Below, piece after piece: positions 37,101 to 48,787 of a DNA stretch of 64,000 nt (its first letter is position 1; the number at the start of each line of letters is the position of its first letter). The stretch is from Tetrahymena thermophila SB210 (taxonomy: Eukaryota; Ciliophora; Oligohymenophorea; Hymenostomatida; Tetrahymenidae). A program made the position numbers and the translations under genes. The stretch covers positions 372,001 through 436,000 of the forward strand of contig NW_002476169.1 in assembly GCF_000189635.1 (NCBI RefSeq), given 5' to 3'. Under the pieces are notes generated by a model. That model did no database searches, was not told the DNA's origin, and saw only the letters and a list, made by a program, of their open reading frames with translations.

Positions 37101-40100
37101 ATTATTTGCACAGTGATATAGATGAAAAAAATGAAGAGTCTAAAATTTAAGATTTTAATATTTAGCACAATCAGTAAAACTAATATGAAATAAATTAGCA
37201 CATAGATGTGGTTTACATACCAAACTACTAGAATTTTTAATTAGATGAAGGGTACACAGTGCATAACAATAGCGAGGTTGATTAAGTAGATAATAAATAT
37301 AATTTCAACTTTGACTATGACTTAAAAAATGCTATCAAACAATCCTCAAATAGTCAAGTAAAAATTATTTTGTATTGAATATAAATTAATTTAAAATATT
37401 TAATGATTAGAATCTTTAAATGACATCGGTTGAAAAATCTAAAATTGAAAAATGTATTTAAGAAATTTTACTTAAATTCCCTGTTTTTGATTCTTGCTTT
37501 TTTGAGAAAATTTTCTAAAACTCCTAATCTCACAAGAATTAATCTTTGAATTAACTCTTGATTTCCTTAATGAATCATCCTTGGAATTGCATGGAGATTT
37601 TAAATATTGTTTTTAGGTAAAGCTTCTAAGAGAAATCTGTTGGCTAAGGAGTAAATATTTAATACAACTAAATCGTAGAAACAGCATTAAAAACCTCTTT
37701 AATACACTATCCTCTTTCTAAAGGAGTATATTGCAAAAAAGAAAATTAAATAATTTTAGGAGAACACAACCCTCAAATTGATTTAACTCATAATATATTT
37801 GAGATGGTAATCAATTTAAATTTTATAATAAATACAATTAAATATAACAACTCTTACACAAATATCTAATTCAAATTTTTAATTATAAATTAGGAACAAA
37901 TTCCTTTAATACAAGTACTTCTTAGGTCTCCTTAGTTTTCTAGGATATAGGAACATGTATGGATGATAATTAAAAATGACATTAATGCAGAGTTTCCAAA
38001 TATTTATTAGAATGTAGTTATTACATAGAATCTAATTGATATGGTAGCTATAAATATTACTTCAGAAAAATTACCTTAGTTGATGATCAATATTATTTAG
38101 AACTAAGTCCAAATTATTGATATTATTAAATTTTTAACACCTCATTTAGAAGAGACAACCAATTCTAGTTTTATTTATTATTCTCTTTTTGCTTTAAGGA
38201 AAACTTTAGAGAAATTTATATCAGAACTTTCTCATGATAGTGATGTAACTCCAATTATTAACTCTACTTTATCTCAGCTAAGAGAGTGGATTATTGGAAG
38301 AAGCGAATTTGTTGAAAAATAACTAAGTAATTTATTTATTATATTTTTAAATATTTATCTAATTTTACTTCTAACAAAATAGCTAACATGTTAAAGAAAT
38401 GCACTTAATTTATCTAAGATTAAGTAAGCAAGTTTTATTCTATGAGACCAGAATAATTAGATGATATTGAAATAGATTTAGAGAATGTATCAAAGAATTT
38501 CTAGGTTTTATGGAAAATAATAACAAATATAAAGAAAGACATAAAGATGGATATACAGGCTTTAGCTGAAATCAATCTAATTTTAAATTATGCCTTCCTT
38601 GAAACTGGTCAGCTACCAATTATGAGATAAAGAAAACAATCTAATGAAGTGTCATTAACTAGGTCATTTTAGGATAAAAATGAGTTTTAACAAAGCACAA
38701 ATATTTATCAATATCACAGCGAAGATGAGTTTTCAGAAGATTTCTTAATCTCTAAGCTAGCTTCGATGAATGAGTTAACAAAGAAAAGTAATATATTTAT
38801 TTTTCTATTTTTTTAAGTCTTATTAAATCATGAATAAAAGGTGTAAATTTTGAGAGAAAGCTTTGGGAATTTTTTGAGTAAATTTCTGAAACACTGGGCC
38901 CTGAAATAATAGGAAGAGATGTTTACATTCATCTCCTCAACTTGCTAAAACCTTCTTTGAAAAAATCAGAACTGATGAGACATCTAAGATCAATTGTGTA
39001 TGGGAATCAGTTTACATTTGCTAAATAAACCAGGCAAATAAATATTTTCAGAGATAATATTTGGACCTCTACTGTTGAAGAGATGAAAGAATATACAACA
39101 GATGAATGGCTCAGAGCAGTTTTTTCTATTAAATTTAAATCTAAAGTCGGAGATCATATCATTGATGAGATTGGTAATTTCCCACTTTTTTTATAGTATT
39201 GATTGAATAGATCAAATATTTTAAATATAATGCATTTATATATCATCTAACTTTAATTATTTAACTATCAAAAAGGTATTGATGCAGGTGGACTCAAAAA
39301 TCATTGGATTTCTAAAGTAGTTGAACAAACTTTTTTGAATAACAAAGAATTATTCACCTTTACTCCTAATCAGATGTCTGTTTATCCTAATAAAGATGCT
39401 ATTTCAAAGAAAGCTTTAGAATAAATAGAATTGCTGGGAAAGTTTGTGGGTAAATCTATGATGGAAGACTGGTCTCTAATGCTTAGCTTTGCTCCTTTCT
39501 TTATAAAGTCTGTATTAAAAAGAGATTTAAGTATAGGTGATTTCTACTCTTACGATTTCAATTCAGCTTAATAACATTAATGGTTATTAGAAAATGATAT
39601 TAACGGTTTAGATTTAGGTATAACATTTAGTTATATAAGCTACTCTAATGGAGCTTCCAAAGTTATAGAGCTTAAAAACGATGGTTAAAATATAGAAGTC
39701 AATGACTAGAATAAAAAAGAGTATATTTAATTATACTGCAAAGCTAAAATGTAAGACGAAATAGCTCTCTAAACTTAATATTTCTAAAAAGGTTTATTTT
39801 CTATTATTCCAGAAGATGCTTTAGAGGCACTTGAACCAGATGACTTTATTTCATTTTACCAAGGAGTTTAAGAAATTGACAGTAAAAATAAATTTATGAA
39901 TAAGCATTTAAAGTGATTAATATTTATAAAAATACAATAGTTTAGTACCTTAAGAAAAAAATGAAGTATGAAGGATTTAAGAGCACTGATAAAATTATTG
40001 AGTGGTTTTGGGAAATTCTCAAAGACTGGGATAATGTATAAAAGAAAAAGTTCCTCTCAGCACTAACAGGTAAGTTAACTAAAATTTAATTTTGTATTTA

Positions 40101-40339
40101 CCCATTTTCTAAAAATAGAAATTCCTGGCATACCTGTTGGAGGTTATCCAGTTAGAGATGTATCAACGGGTAATGTAAAATAGCTTACAATAAGTTTTTT
40201 AAATTGCAATCCAGAGTCGTTACCTGTTTGGCACACTTGTTTCTTTAGAGTAGATATACCTAAGTATAATTCTAAAGAGTAAATGAAATAAAAAATAGAA
40301 TAATCGATAAACCTAAGTTGTGGATTCCACATTGCTTGA
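31158..40339 (+). CDS. Giant HECT-type E3 ubiquitin ligase (18 exons, ~2634 aa)
   Basis: Exons: 31158-33512, 33566-33754, 33810-33977, 34039-34153, 34206-34468, 34521-35313, 35363-35499, 35827-36141, 36194-36360, 36424-36882, 36937-37357, 37411-37806, 37894-38326, 38383-38787, 38841-39173, 39276-39881, 39941-40069, 40119-40339. All phases close. The last ~380 residues are a HECT domain: GIDAGGLKNHWISKV, LGKFVGKSMMEDWSL, PEDALEALEPDDF, KYEGFKSTDKIIEWFWEIL, GIPVGGYPV, then the catalytic Cys in LPVWHTCFFRVDIPKYNSKE (Cys ~2602, codon 40238-40240). It would take ubiquitin from an E2 as a thioester and pass it to substrates. The other ~2200 residues are helical, with a highly charged Lys/Glu/Arg patch and a GSN-rich repeat (~31980-32035), and show no domain I can name. 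Exon 7-8 junction is the least certain (see findings). Confidence 0.86.
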
Positions 40340-41232
40340 ATGAGTTAACCTAACTTATAAGTTGATAACTTTTTTGCATAAATGGAAACATTTTAAAAGT
40401 TTAAATTTTTATAATTTAATTATTTAGACATGTAACTCACTCACTCACTAACTAATTACATTTATCTTTACTTATACAATTTTTATAAAACTATAATTAT
40501 TATTTACTAATACTATGTTACTCATTATATAAATGTTACTTTGATGACTATAAAATATATAAATAAATAAAATATAAATTTAATTCCTTCATTTCAATTA
40601 AATTTTTTGTAAAATACAATTTCATATTTGTTTCAATTTATCATCATAAATTTTTATTCTTAATTTTACTATTATTTAATAAACAAAGATAAAAAAGTTA
40701 ATAGAATTATAACTTAAGCAGTGAATTTCATATTGCTTCAATATTTTTTACTCATCAATGTCAAAAGTGTTAAATTTGATACAAAAAGAATTAGTCTTGT
40801 TTTAAATAAAACAACAAGAAAAGTGAATAGGTTGGCGTATAAATAAATATTGAAACATTTAAAAAATTTAAATATTTTAATTAATAAAATAAATTTATTT
40901 TAGATGGAGATTATTTTAATGCTTCAGCAAAAATTTACCAAAGTTATATTATACATATCATAAATGTTGGCTTGTTAGACAATTATTCATGTAAATAGAT
41001 AAATTTGAGAATACAATTAATTATTTTATAAAAATAACCTCTTTATTTCTAATTTTCATAATATTTTTTATTTGCTTTTATCTTTTTGAATAAAACAAGT
41101 GGTTGTTATTATTATTAATTTAGAATAAGCTTTGAACATTATCATAAAAAAAGTAAGAGTTAACATTTTAATAAGTAAATTAAAAGATGTTTTTTATTGC
41201 TTCCTTGTTCTTTTTAATTCAAGTGCATTTTT
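40340..41232. other. Intergenic A+T-rich stretch between convergent genes
   Basis: 3' flanks of the HECT gene and the kinase-like/TPR gene. Nothing recognisable. Confidence 0.55.
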
Positions 41233-43077
41233 TCAAAAGTTTTCTAAATCAAATGCATTTTAAATTCTAATTAGATCGTTTTTATATTTGTCTATTTGCT
41301 ATTAGTCTTTCAATAAATTTAGTACATAAACAAAATTTTCAGTTATTTTTTAAACTAATGGATGGAAAAAGCCATATAATTATAATGCCATTTCTAACCC
41401 TTAATAAAAGAATTTTGCTGAACTTTCAAAATTATTTTGTTAGTAATAAATGCAAGCTAAATTGTTAAGAGACAACTATATCTTTGGATGAGGACTTTTA
41501 TAAATTTATTGGATAATCTCTAAAGACTATATACAAAATTGTAAAGCAGAGTTGAAATCACCTGTTAAATAATAAGAGTTACTCATTTAATCTAAAGAAT
41601 CAGCTAGCTATTCATTTTTTGCTTTTCCATAAATTATTTATCTCATTTAAAGAGCCTTTTCTGCATAATAGAAGGATTTTTCTGAATTGTTTAGTAATTG
41701 GTAAGATGTGCTCATTCTGTGTAAACTTTAAGCAATCAACTCATGGTTACTATTGTTATATATAGATTGTATCAAATTCAAGCTGCTTTAAGCATATTAA
41801 TATCCTAATTCATAGTTTCCTTATCTATTGTACACCAAACTTATCTACTCTAAAATCTAAGCTTACTCTTATCTTTCAGTTGATTCTTATTCTGCAATAT
41901 CTAGTGCTTTCAAAAATAAATCTAATGATTCACTTAGTTAGCCAACTTCAAGATAATTTTTAGCACTATTTTAGTATAAATTCATTTTACCATGTGCTTA
42001 AATATCTTGCTATTCACTTAAGAAGATTAGTATTAATGAATTATACAATTTATTATGTAAAGCATAAGAAATGTTGTTAGCATTTTGATAAGGATCTTCT
42101 CTTAACTAATTACTAACATAATTTTATAAAAATATTTGATTATTGATAGTTAGTGGTAGTAAAGGTAGTAAATTAAGCAATATTTCATAAGAGTCGCATC
42201 TCTTATGAGGGTCTTAATTGAAACATTTTTTACAAAATAAATCGTAAACATCATCGAACTCAAAGGATTTTTAACATTCTTCGATAGAAGAATTTGAAAA
42301 AGTAGAAGATTATTAAAAGTCATTTAATAAAATGTTTAATGCATTGAACTTTGATAAGTTAAAATTAAGAACTTCTAATATTACCAAACAGAGCGAATAA
42401 ATATCAGTCTTATGAGTAATTTTAATAGATTGGTCTTTCTCTATTTTATATGATATTTCTGGTGATATATAGTTTTAAGAGAAAGCTAAATAATATATTT
42501 TATATTCTTAATACTTTTGATTTAGCTTTGAGAACCCTAAGTTAGCCAACTTATAATTTCCATCCAAAGTTTTAACCACATTTTCAGGTTTGATATCACA
42601 GTGAATAAGCTTTTACTGATGGATTTGTGTTAAACCAATGCACAGTTGAATAATTATTTAACACATTTATTCTATTGAAAACCACTCATTTTTTTGTCTG
42701 AGCATTTATATTTCTTATTCTAATGTGTAAGAAAATAATTCTTGAACAACCACACAACACTTAATGCTTGTAATATAATGAACATTATAGATTTGATTCA
42801 CATAATTTTTTTAACACTTTTCAAAAATATTTTTTTTATTTGAACCATAAACTACCTCCCACTCTCTATGAATTTGCTCAGCCTTTTATAAAGTTTCTCT
42901 TGATATTTTTAAGCCAGTATTTATCTATTATAGGCTACAATATGCTTTTAAGTATAAATGATAATTAGATTCATACATATATTATATATCGCAGAAACCA
43001 ATATTAAAAAGCTCTGTCTCTAATTAAGTTAAAACCTATTTAGATAAAAGTTAGACATATTATTTCCAATCACTCAT
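41233..43077 (-). CDS. Protein-kinase-like domain plus TPR repeats; DFG changed to NLG
   Basis: Single exon, 614 residues. Residues ~20-290 form a kinase fold: possible Lys in LYLKAY, alpha-C region around KAEQIHREWEVV, VVVQELFSYTLEQEIQ after the hinge, catalytic loop IHCDIKPENV (Asp161, Lys163, Asn166), an APE-like ISPE, and TDIYSLCLVILEVL. The metal-binding DFG motif reads NLG (KLANLGFSK, Asn179, codon 42541-42543). The glycine loop is not recognisable. About 300 residues of tetratricopeptide-type repeats follow, with blocks like AKNYLEVGQLSESLDLFLKA, SLVYNRQGNYELGYQYAQSS and ACIYYQQNNFESSAKFFYQG. Loss of the DFG Asp suggests weak or no catalysis, with a scaffold or pseudokinase role, though some kinases tolerate the change. 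The combination with kinesin-light-chain-like repeats is common in ciliates. Confidence 0.85.
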
Positions 43078-44153
43078 ATTCTTTAATCGCAGCTATTATT
43101 TTTTATTTTCTTTGTTTAATTAATTTTTTTTCCAGTATTAAATTTTGCAAAATTAATAATCTATCTAATATCTCTTCTTTTTTAAGCAATTATTGATTTA
43201 CCTACTTACTCATAAATATTACTATGTAATCAAATTCATTGATAGATAATTAAATTTGGTAATTAACTATCTTTGAAAATGAATAAATAACTAAATTAAC
43301 AAATATCTAACTAATTCCACTCTTATTTTTATTTCTCTTTTTAAAATATAATTTCATATTTAATTAATATTTTTGCATATAAAATTATTAAAGATGAAAT
43401 AATAATTTTGTTAGTTGAAATATTTAAATTATATTTTAATTCTTAAAAATTATTCTTAAGGTTTTTTTGGAAGAAGAAAAAAATAATAAATAATTTATTT
43501 TATAAAAAATTTGTTTTCTTATTTATAATTCAAATAATAAAGTAGATATATTTTCTTTGTTAATTAAATTTTTGTATGTGAGCAACAATTGATAAACTTT
43601 AAAACAATAGAAAATACTCAAAATTAATTAATCAAAGATAGAAAATAAAAACAATAATAAATACTTATTAAATATTCTGAGAATCATAAGTTAATAAATT
43701 TTTAAATATGAACATTTTCTTAATGAAAATAATTAAAAAAGAGATATTTATAATAATTTATTTAGATTAATTTAAAAAACATTTTATAATTTTTCTTTTG
43801 ATATTTGAAATTTTTGATAAAATTTTAATGTAAAAATAAGGAATAAATTTATAAATATTTATTTTTTAATAATTACTTTTATTCTATCAAATTTAATTTT
43901 GAAGAAAATAAATTTCTAAAAAAGTTTTTATCAAAAATAATTAAATCAATCTTTTAATGATTTGTAAAAATGTTAAGATAGTTTGTTTTAGAAAGAAAAG
44001 ATTGATGTTTTTTAATTCATAAAAAAACTTTTAGTAATACTTTAATTGCGATAAACTAGATGAACAAAAAGATTAGCAGGAAAAAATATTTTCTGTTGAG
44101 AGATTAAAACTAAAAACAAAATCAATATAAAATAGTAATAGGTATTATTTTAT
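43078..44153. other. Intergenic A+T-rich stretch
   Basis: Between two minus-strand genes; should contain the promoter of the kinase-like gene and the 3' end of the upstream one. No recognisable feature. Confidence 0.55.
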
Positions 44154-45442
44154 TCAATATATAAAGTTCATGACTTCTTACATCTATAATATAGACACTT
44201 ATTGCTCATTGCATAAATTTAATCCAATTACATATCTATCTTAACTTTCAACAAATTAATGATCTTAAAAATTTGTGTTTATATTTTATCTTTTTGGATA
44301 ATCAGCAAATTCTATTAAATTTTAGCTAAGAGATATTCTGAGTTCAATTATTTAACCAATTTTAGGTTAGAAGGATAACTCAGCACCTTTTATTATATAT
44401 GAGCACTCCTTATTTCCTATTTACCATTCAGGATAAAAAGTTTTTGAAAAATAAGAATTAGGTTCATCATATGCAACTCTTTGAAGTAAAAGGGATTCAT
44501 TCGAAACACCTATTGTAAACTTTTTTTAAGGGTTCTTATCAAATTAAAGTAAAAGCGTATATTTTTTATCAAATTCAATTTCAAAATCAAAATAGTATTG
44601 AGCTTCGTCATCAGCACAAGAAATAAAAGTTATTTTGTTATCATTGTACTTAATATACCTCTTTAAACTAAGTTTCTTCCCTTAAAATGATGAATAATAG
44701 CATTTTTTGGGGCAATTTAGTACATTTATTTCAGATAAATTATAATTTTTTATAACTTAATTTTGAACAATTTATTTTTTAGTTTAAGTTTTAATCAAAT
44801 CAATAGATTCTTTTAAATTTTCTAATAAGTCTTACTCATTTTTTTCCAAAATACCTAATTTTAAATTATCTTACTATAATTCAAATAGTTCTTTTAGATA
44901 ATTGATTAAATTTTCTGCCTGATTAAAATTTAATTGAATTAAGCAATCAAAAAGAGTCTATTCAATTTAATCCAATAATTAATTTTGCGGTAAATACTTA
45001 AAAATCAAATCTTTAATAGATTTTAATAGATTCTACTTTTATTTCTGACAATCTAACAATAACCCAATAGAGTCTTAGAGAGGATCTAGTTTTTTATCAT
45101 TTTTAGAAGAATTCATTGCCTTAAAAATATAAATTAGATCAATAAACAATCGCTTTATATTTTGATCCAAAATATTATCCTCTTCATCACTACTATCTAC
45201 TTTTTATTTAGCTTTAAGGCTTTTATCTTTTGGTAGCATTTCACCTTTTTCAAAAATATATTTGAAGTTAGTAATCAATTTTTTTATTTAAATATGTTAC
45301 TTTTATCCTGATTTGATTGGCTTAAATAATCTACCTCCTTTATTTTCTTCTATGAATGTTACTTTGAGGATGTTTTATTCAGTTTTTAAATTTTCATAAT
45401 AGGTTAATCAATTTGATTAATATTTTTTCTTTTGTTTGACAT
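44154..45442 (-). CDS. Unknown 410-aa protein with possible SPRY-like C-terminus
   Basis: Exons (minus strand) 45442-45301 and 45244-44154, with a 56-bp phase-1 intron; 410 residues. The N-terminus is basic and disordered (MSNKRKN...). It is followed by an acidic SSDEEDN patch and a helical, leucine-rich middle (FDCLIQLNFNQAENLINYLK, LENLKESIDLIK). The last ~200 residues look beta-rich: FISCADDEAQYYFDFEIEF, KKFTIGVSNES, PKIGQIIELRISLSQNLIEF, RYVIGLNL. The order and spacing recall SPRY/B30.2 domains (a flat hydrophobic strand, then 'gq.v.l.id...l.f', then 'yv.gl.l'), but invariant residues cannot be matched with confidence. No function is proposed. The gene lies in a run of five minus-strand genes with no sign of co-transcription. 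Confidence 0.72.
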
Positions 45443-46507
45443 TTTTGTAATTGAATTGCTTTTTTTTTAATAAAATAACAAATAATACAAATTTTATATT
45501 AATTTTTGAACAAAACATTAAATTAGTTTTTGTAAATGAATATATTTGTTATAACTAAAATAAATATCTTATTCATTAATAGCTTAACACTTTAATTAGG
45601 ATTAATTAAGAAAGTGTTGACAAAAACATAGTTTTATAGCCATAAATTCTAAAAATTGCATTTATAATACATAAAAAGCATTTAAAAGTAAAGCTTTGGT
45701 TTTAAATTAGTTTTTAGTTAACAAAAATTTAATATTTATGATAATTTATTAATCTATCTTCTAATAATCTTTTTAAACAAATAATTTATTAATCTATCTT
45801 CTAATAATATTTTTAAACAAATAATTTATTTAGTTAAAATAAAAAATTGTAATTTATTGAGTGTTGCTGTTCAATATTTTACCTACTTAATACTTTATTT
45901 TAATTTTTTATTTTTAAATATTTAACAAAACCATAATTTTTCTTTTATTAACACTCATTTTAAAAGTTTGAAAATCTTAACTCAAAATTAAAAAATGTGT
46001 TTTCAAATGGATTTAATTAAGGAGGATTTACAATATTTATTTTTAAAAATATTTAAAATGCAATATTAAAGAATATCCTTGATCCTATTTTTTTTAATTT
46101 AAATAAGATTTATTAATTATTATTAATAAAAAATTCTAAATATTGATTTAATTACTAAACTTCTTAAAATTTATTGCTTATAAAATTTTTAATTATGATT
46201 TGTTGATTGAAGTATATTTAAAAAGTGATATTAGTGAGTTATTTAAAAAATGTATATAATTTTTACAATATTTAGATAATTTATTATTAAACTATTTTAC
46301 TTTATTTGCAAACAATTCTATTATTCAATTTTTAATAATTTAATGCAATCAAAAATTCAAATTGTATGAATAAATATTGTAAAAAGATTATTAATTTTAA
46401 TTAATTAATACTTTATTTGTTAAATAGTTATTTCAAAAATCAATAATTTTATTTTATATTTAGAAAATATTTATTTTTTCATTGTAGATCAATTAAATTT
46501 TTATGAA
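45443..46507. other. Intergenic stretch containing a 40-bp tandem repeat
   Basis: Between two minus-strand genes. Apart from the short tandem repeat at 45741-45830, only plain A+T-rich sequence is seen. Confidence 0.55.
45741..45830. repeat. 40-bp direct tandem repeat, 2.25 copies
   Basis: Unit ATAATTTATTAATCTATCTT + CTAATAATcTTTTTAAACAA occupies 45741-45780 and 45781-45820 with a single C/A difference. The first 10 bases repeat again at 45821-45830. Non-coding. Confidence 0.95.
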
Positions 46508-48190
46508 TCAAAGAAGAGCTCTGTTTTAATCTACCATTATCGGTTGTTAATTTGGTTGGATTTGCATAGTTTAAAGAACAGGAGCATTAATTGGCTATTA
46601 GTAATAAACTTATTATTACTGTAATGGATATGTTTACTATTAATAAATAGTTTATGGTATTTATTGTTGCTAATTATAAACTTAAGGTTATACAACTATT
46701 TATTATTAGTTATACATTTAAGGTTAAACATTAGCTTGTTACTAATATTGAAATTAAGACTCCCCTAATACTTATTAATTGTTATTCTACTATGGATATG
46801 GAATCACTTGCTAATTAGTACTATATTACTAACTAGCTAATTATGGTTGAGTATACACTTGGTATTAGTTCATCATTTGTTATTATCCTTATGGTTAAAT
46901 GTATTAATTTGGTTAAACTTAAATTTATTGAGGCTATAAAATTGGTTAAGCAACATAGGATGGTTAAACTGCATATTAAGTTTAATCTGCCATTAAAGGT
47001 ACCAACATTTAAGACTATCCATTTATTGGTTATTGCTAAAAACTATTAGCTTAATTAGCAGTAAACCCCATTTACTATTAGTTCATTTATTATTATTAAA
47101 TCTATGCACCACCTTATTAATAACCTGATAACGATGGCTAGAGTAATACAGGATTCCAGTTTAGAGGAGCTTGAATATTCATTTATTGAGGTATATTCTT
47201 AATATCATAAATTAAGGTATTTGTTGGATTAATTGCTACTTCAATTATGTGAGGTTTACTTTCGCTTATCATCAAGCATGAGTCAATTTTTGGAGTTATA
47301 ATCAAATTATATTTAAGATTTATTAGTGATCCATTACAACTCAAATTTACATTACCTGGTATAGGAATTTATACTTTTTGTTTAAAATTTATAGAATTTA
47401 CGTTAATCTCTTACTCTTTAACTAACAGCTCAAAAGTTTTAACCTTTTCAGTGTTATTTGCTTTTATAACTAGATCACCTTTTAGTGTTATCTTCAAGCC
47501 ACTAACTTTGTTGCTATATTAACTAAAATCTATATCTAAATCCACCTCACCTTAACTGTTGGGGCATAGCTATCTTGAGTTTAAGTTTGCATTATATTTT
47601 ATTTATCCAGAATTGCAGCACCAGCATGATGTAGGCTCTTAAACTGAATTTGTAGTATTAGGTAGCTAGTAGGTAGGAATTTATTATCCGATAAATATTT
47701 CTTAACTTCCTGTTATTGGTCTTACATTAGCTTCAGTAGATATAAGTGAGGCAACCAATTAATATTTTAAACTGCAATTGTTATTCGCATCAAAAAAATA
47801 ATTAATTGAAGATGGAAGTTTTTCTGCAACTGTTAACTGAAATGGGATAACAGCTTGTATTGGTTATATAACAAAAGCAGAATCTAAAGTGCCTACAGCA
47901 AAATCATAAACAGGGATAGTAAAGTCCACAAATTAATCATAACCTTTTGCATGAATAGTTTTTATGCTAACATGTTAGCCTACTCTATGTTGTCCTATGT
48001 AAGTAAAATGAGTTTCTTCAAATCCTTAAAGACTAATTTACAGTAAATGCCCTTAGAAAGGTTCCTCTAAATTTATACATATTTATCCTTCGATGGTTTC
48101 GTTACTTGAGAAAGCTGTTTTTACAAGCTTAATTAGAATCCCTCCTTTAACCTATCTTCTTTTGTCAACACTGCTATTACTTTAACCCAT
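46508..48190 (-). CDS. Arrestin-like protein with Gln/Tyr/Pro-rich tail and myristoylation-type start
   Basis: Single exon, 560 residues. The N-terminal ~310 residues resemble the arrestin fold seen in alpha-arrestins and Vps26-like proteins. First come strands GGILIKLVKTAFSSNETIEG and LEEPFQGHLLQISLQGFEET, then the F.IPV segment VDFTIPVYDF. VIPFQLTVAEKLPSSINYFF marks the start of the second half, and ELLVKEQEINVNSINF and PHIIEVAINPT lie near its end. The remaining ~245 residues are a low-complexity tail rich in Gln, Pro, Tyr, Asn and Val, with repeats of the kind VQPQVYNQQQ. The N-terminus MGQSNSSVDK fits N-myristoylation. Family knowledge suggests an adaptor in membrane-protein trafficking; the tail could recruit partners. 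Read on the opposite strand this region mimics a Tyr/Gln-rich gene with stops, which I rejected. Confidence 0.84.
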
Positions 48191-48787
48191 TTACTTTTAT
48201 TAATATTATATTACACAAATAAATTAATACAAATAATTTGTTTCTACTTCTTCAATAATAATTAGTAGATCAATGCATTGTCTAATATGTTTAAAAAACG
48301 ATAAACAAATATATTTGGTAAAAATAATATATCTAATTAAATGAATAATTAGTATAAAAAAATTACATGAAAATCTAATTAGAAATGATTTTGATATTTT
48401 TAGTTTTACAAATAATTTAAGTTTTATTTTATTTGTTTACAAACTAAATTGGTAATTCATTTTAAAAATTATTTCTGTATTTATTACAATAGCTATGAAA
48501 TATGATTAAAATAGTAATTTATTTCAATAATGTTTATTTCTTTCAAAGCAGAAAAAAAAAAAAAAAATTAAATTTTAAATGTTTGCTTTTCGTTGTTGTA
48601 ATTTACTAAATAAAAACTAACTAGCATTAATTAATTATTAAGTTCATATCAAACAAAAGCAAACGGTAAAAATTAAAAAATTATGAAAAATTAAAAAATT
48701 ATATTATGAAAAGCAAAATCAATTTTGGCAAAACATATTTTTGTTAACCAAAAAATATAAAAAATAAAGTTTATAAGAATTAATTAT
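48191..48787. other. Intergenic A+T-rich stretch
   Basis: Between two minus-strand genes. A 17-A run at ~48552-48568 is the only notable word. Confidence 0.55.

Noticed and set aside
46503..47175. Plus-strand Tyr/Gln/Gly-rich frame from ATG 46503 with four in-frame TGAs, looking like a decayed gene
   Set aside because: The minus strand encodes a continuous 560-residue arrestin-like protein through the same bases. Its Gln/Pro tail codons (TAA, CAA, CCA) create the apparent Tyr/Gly pattern on the other strand.
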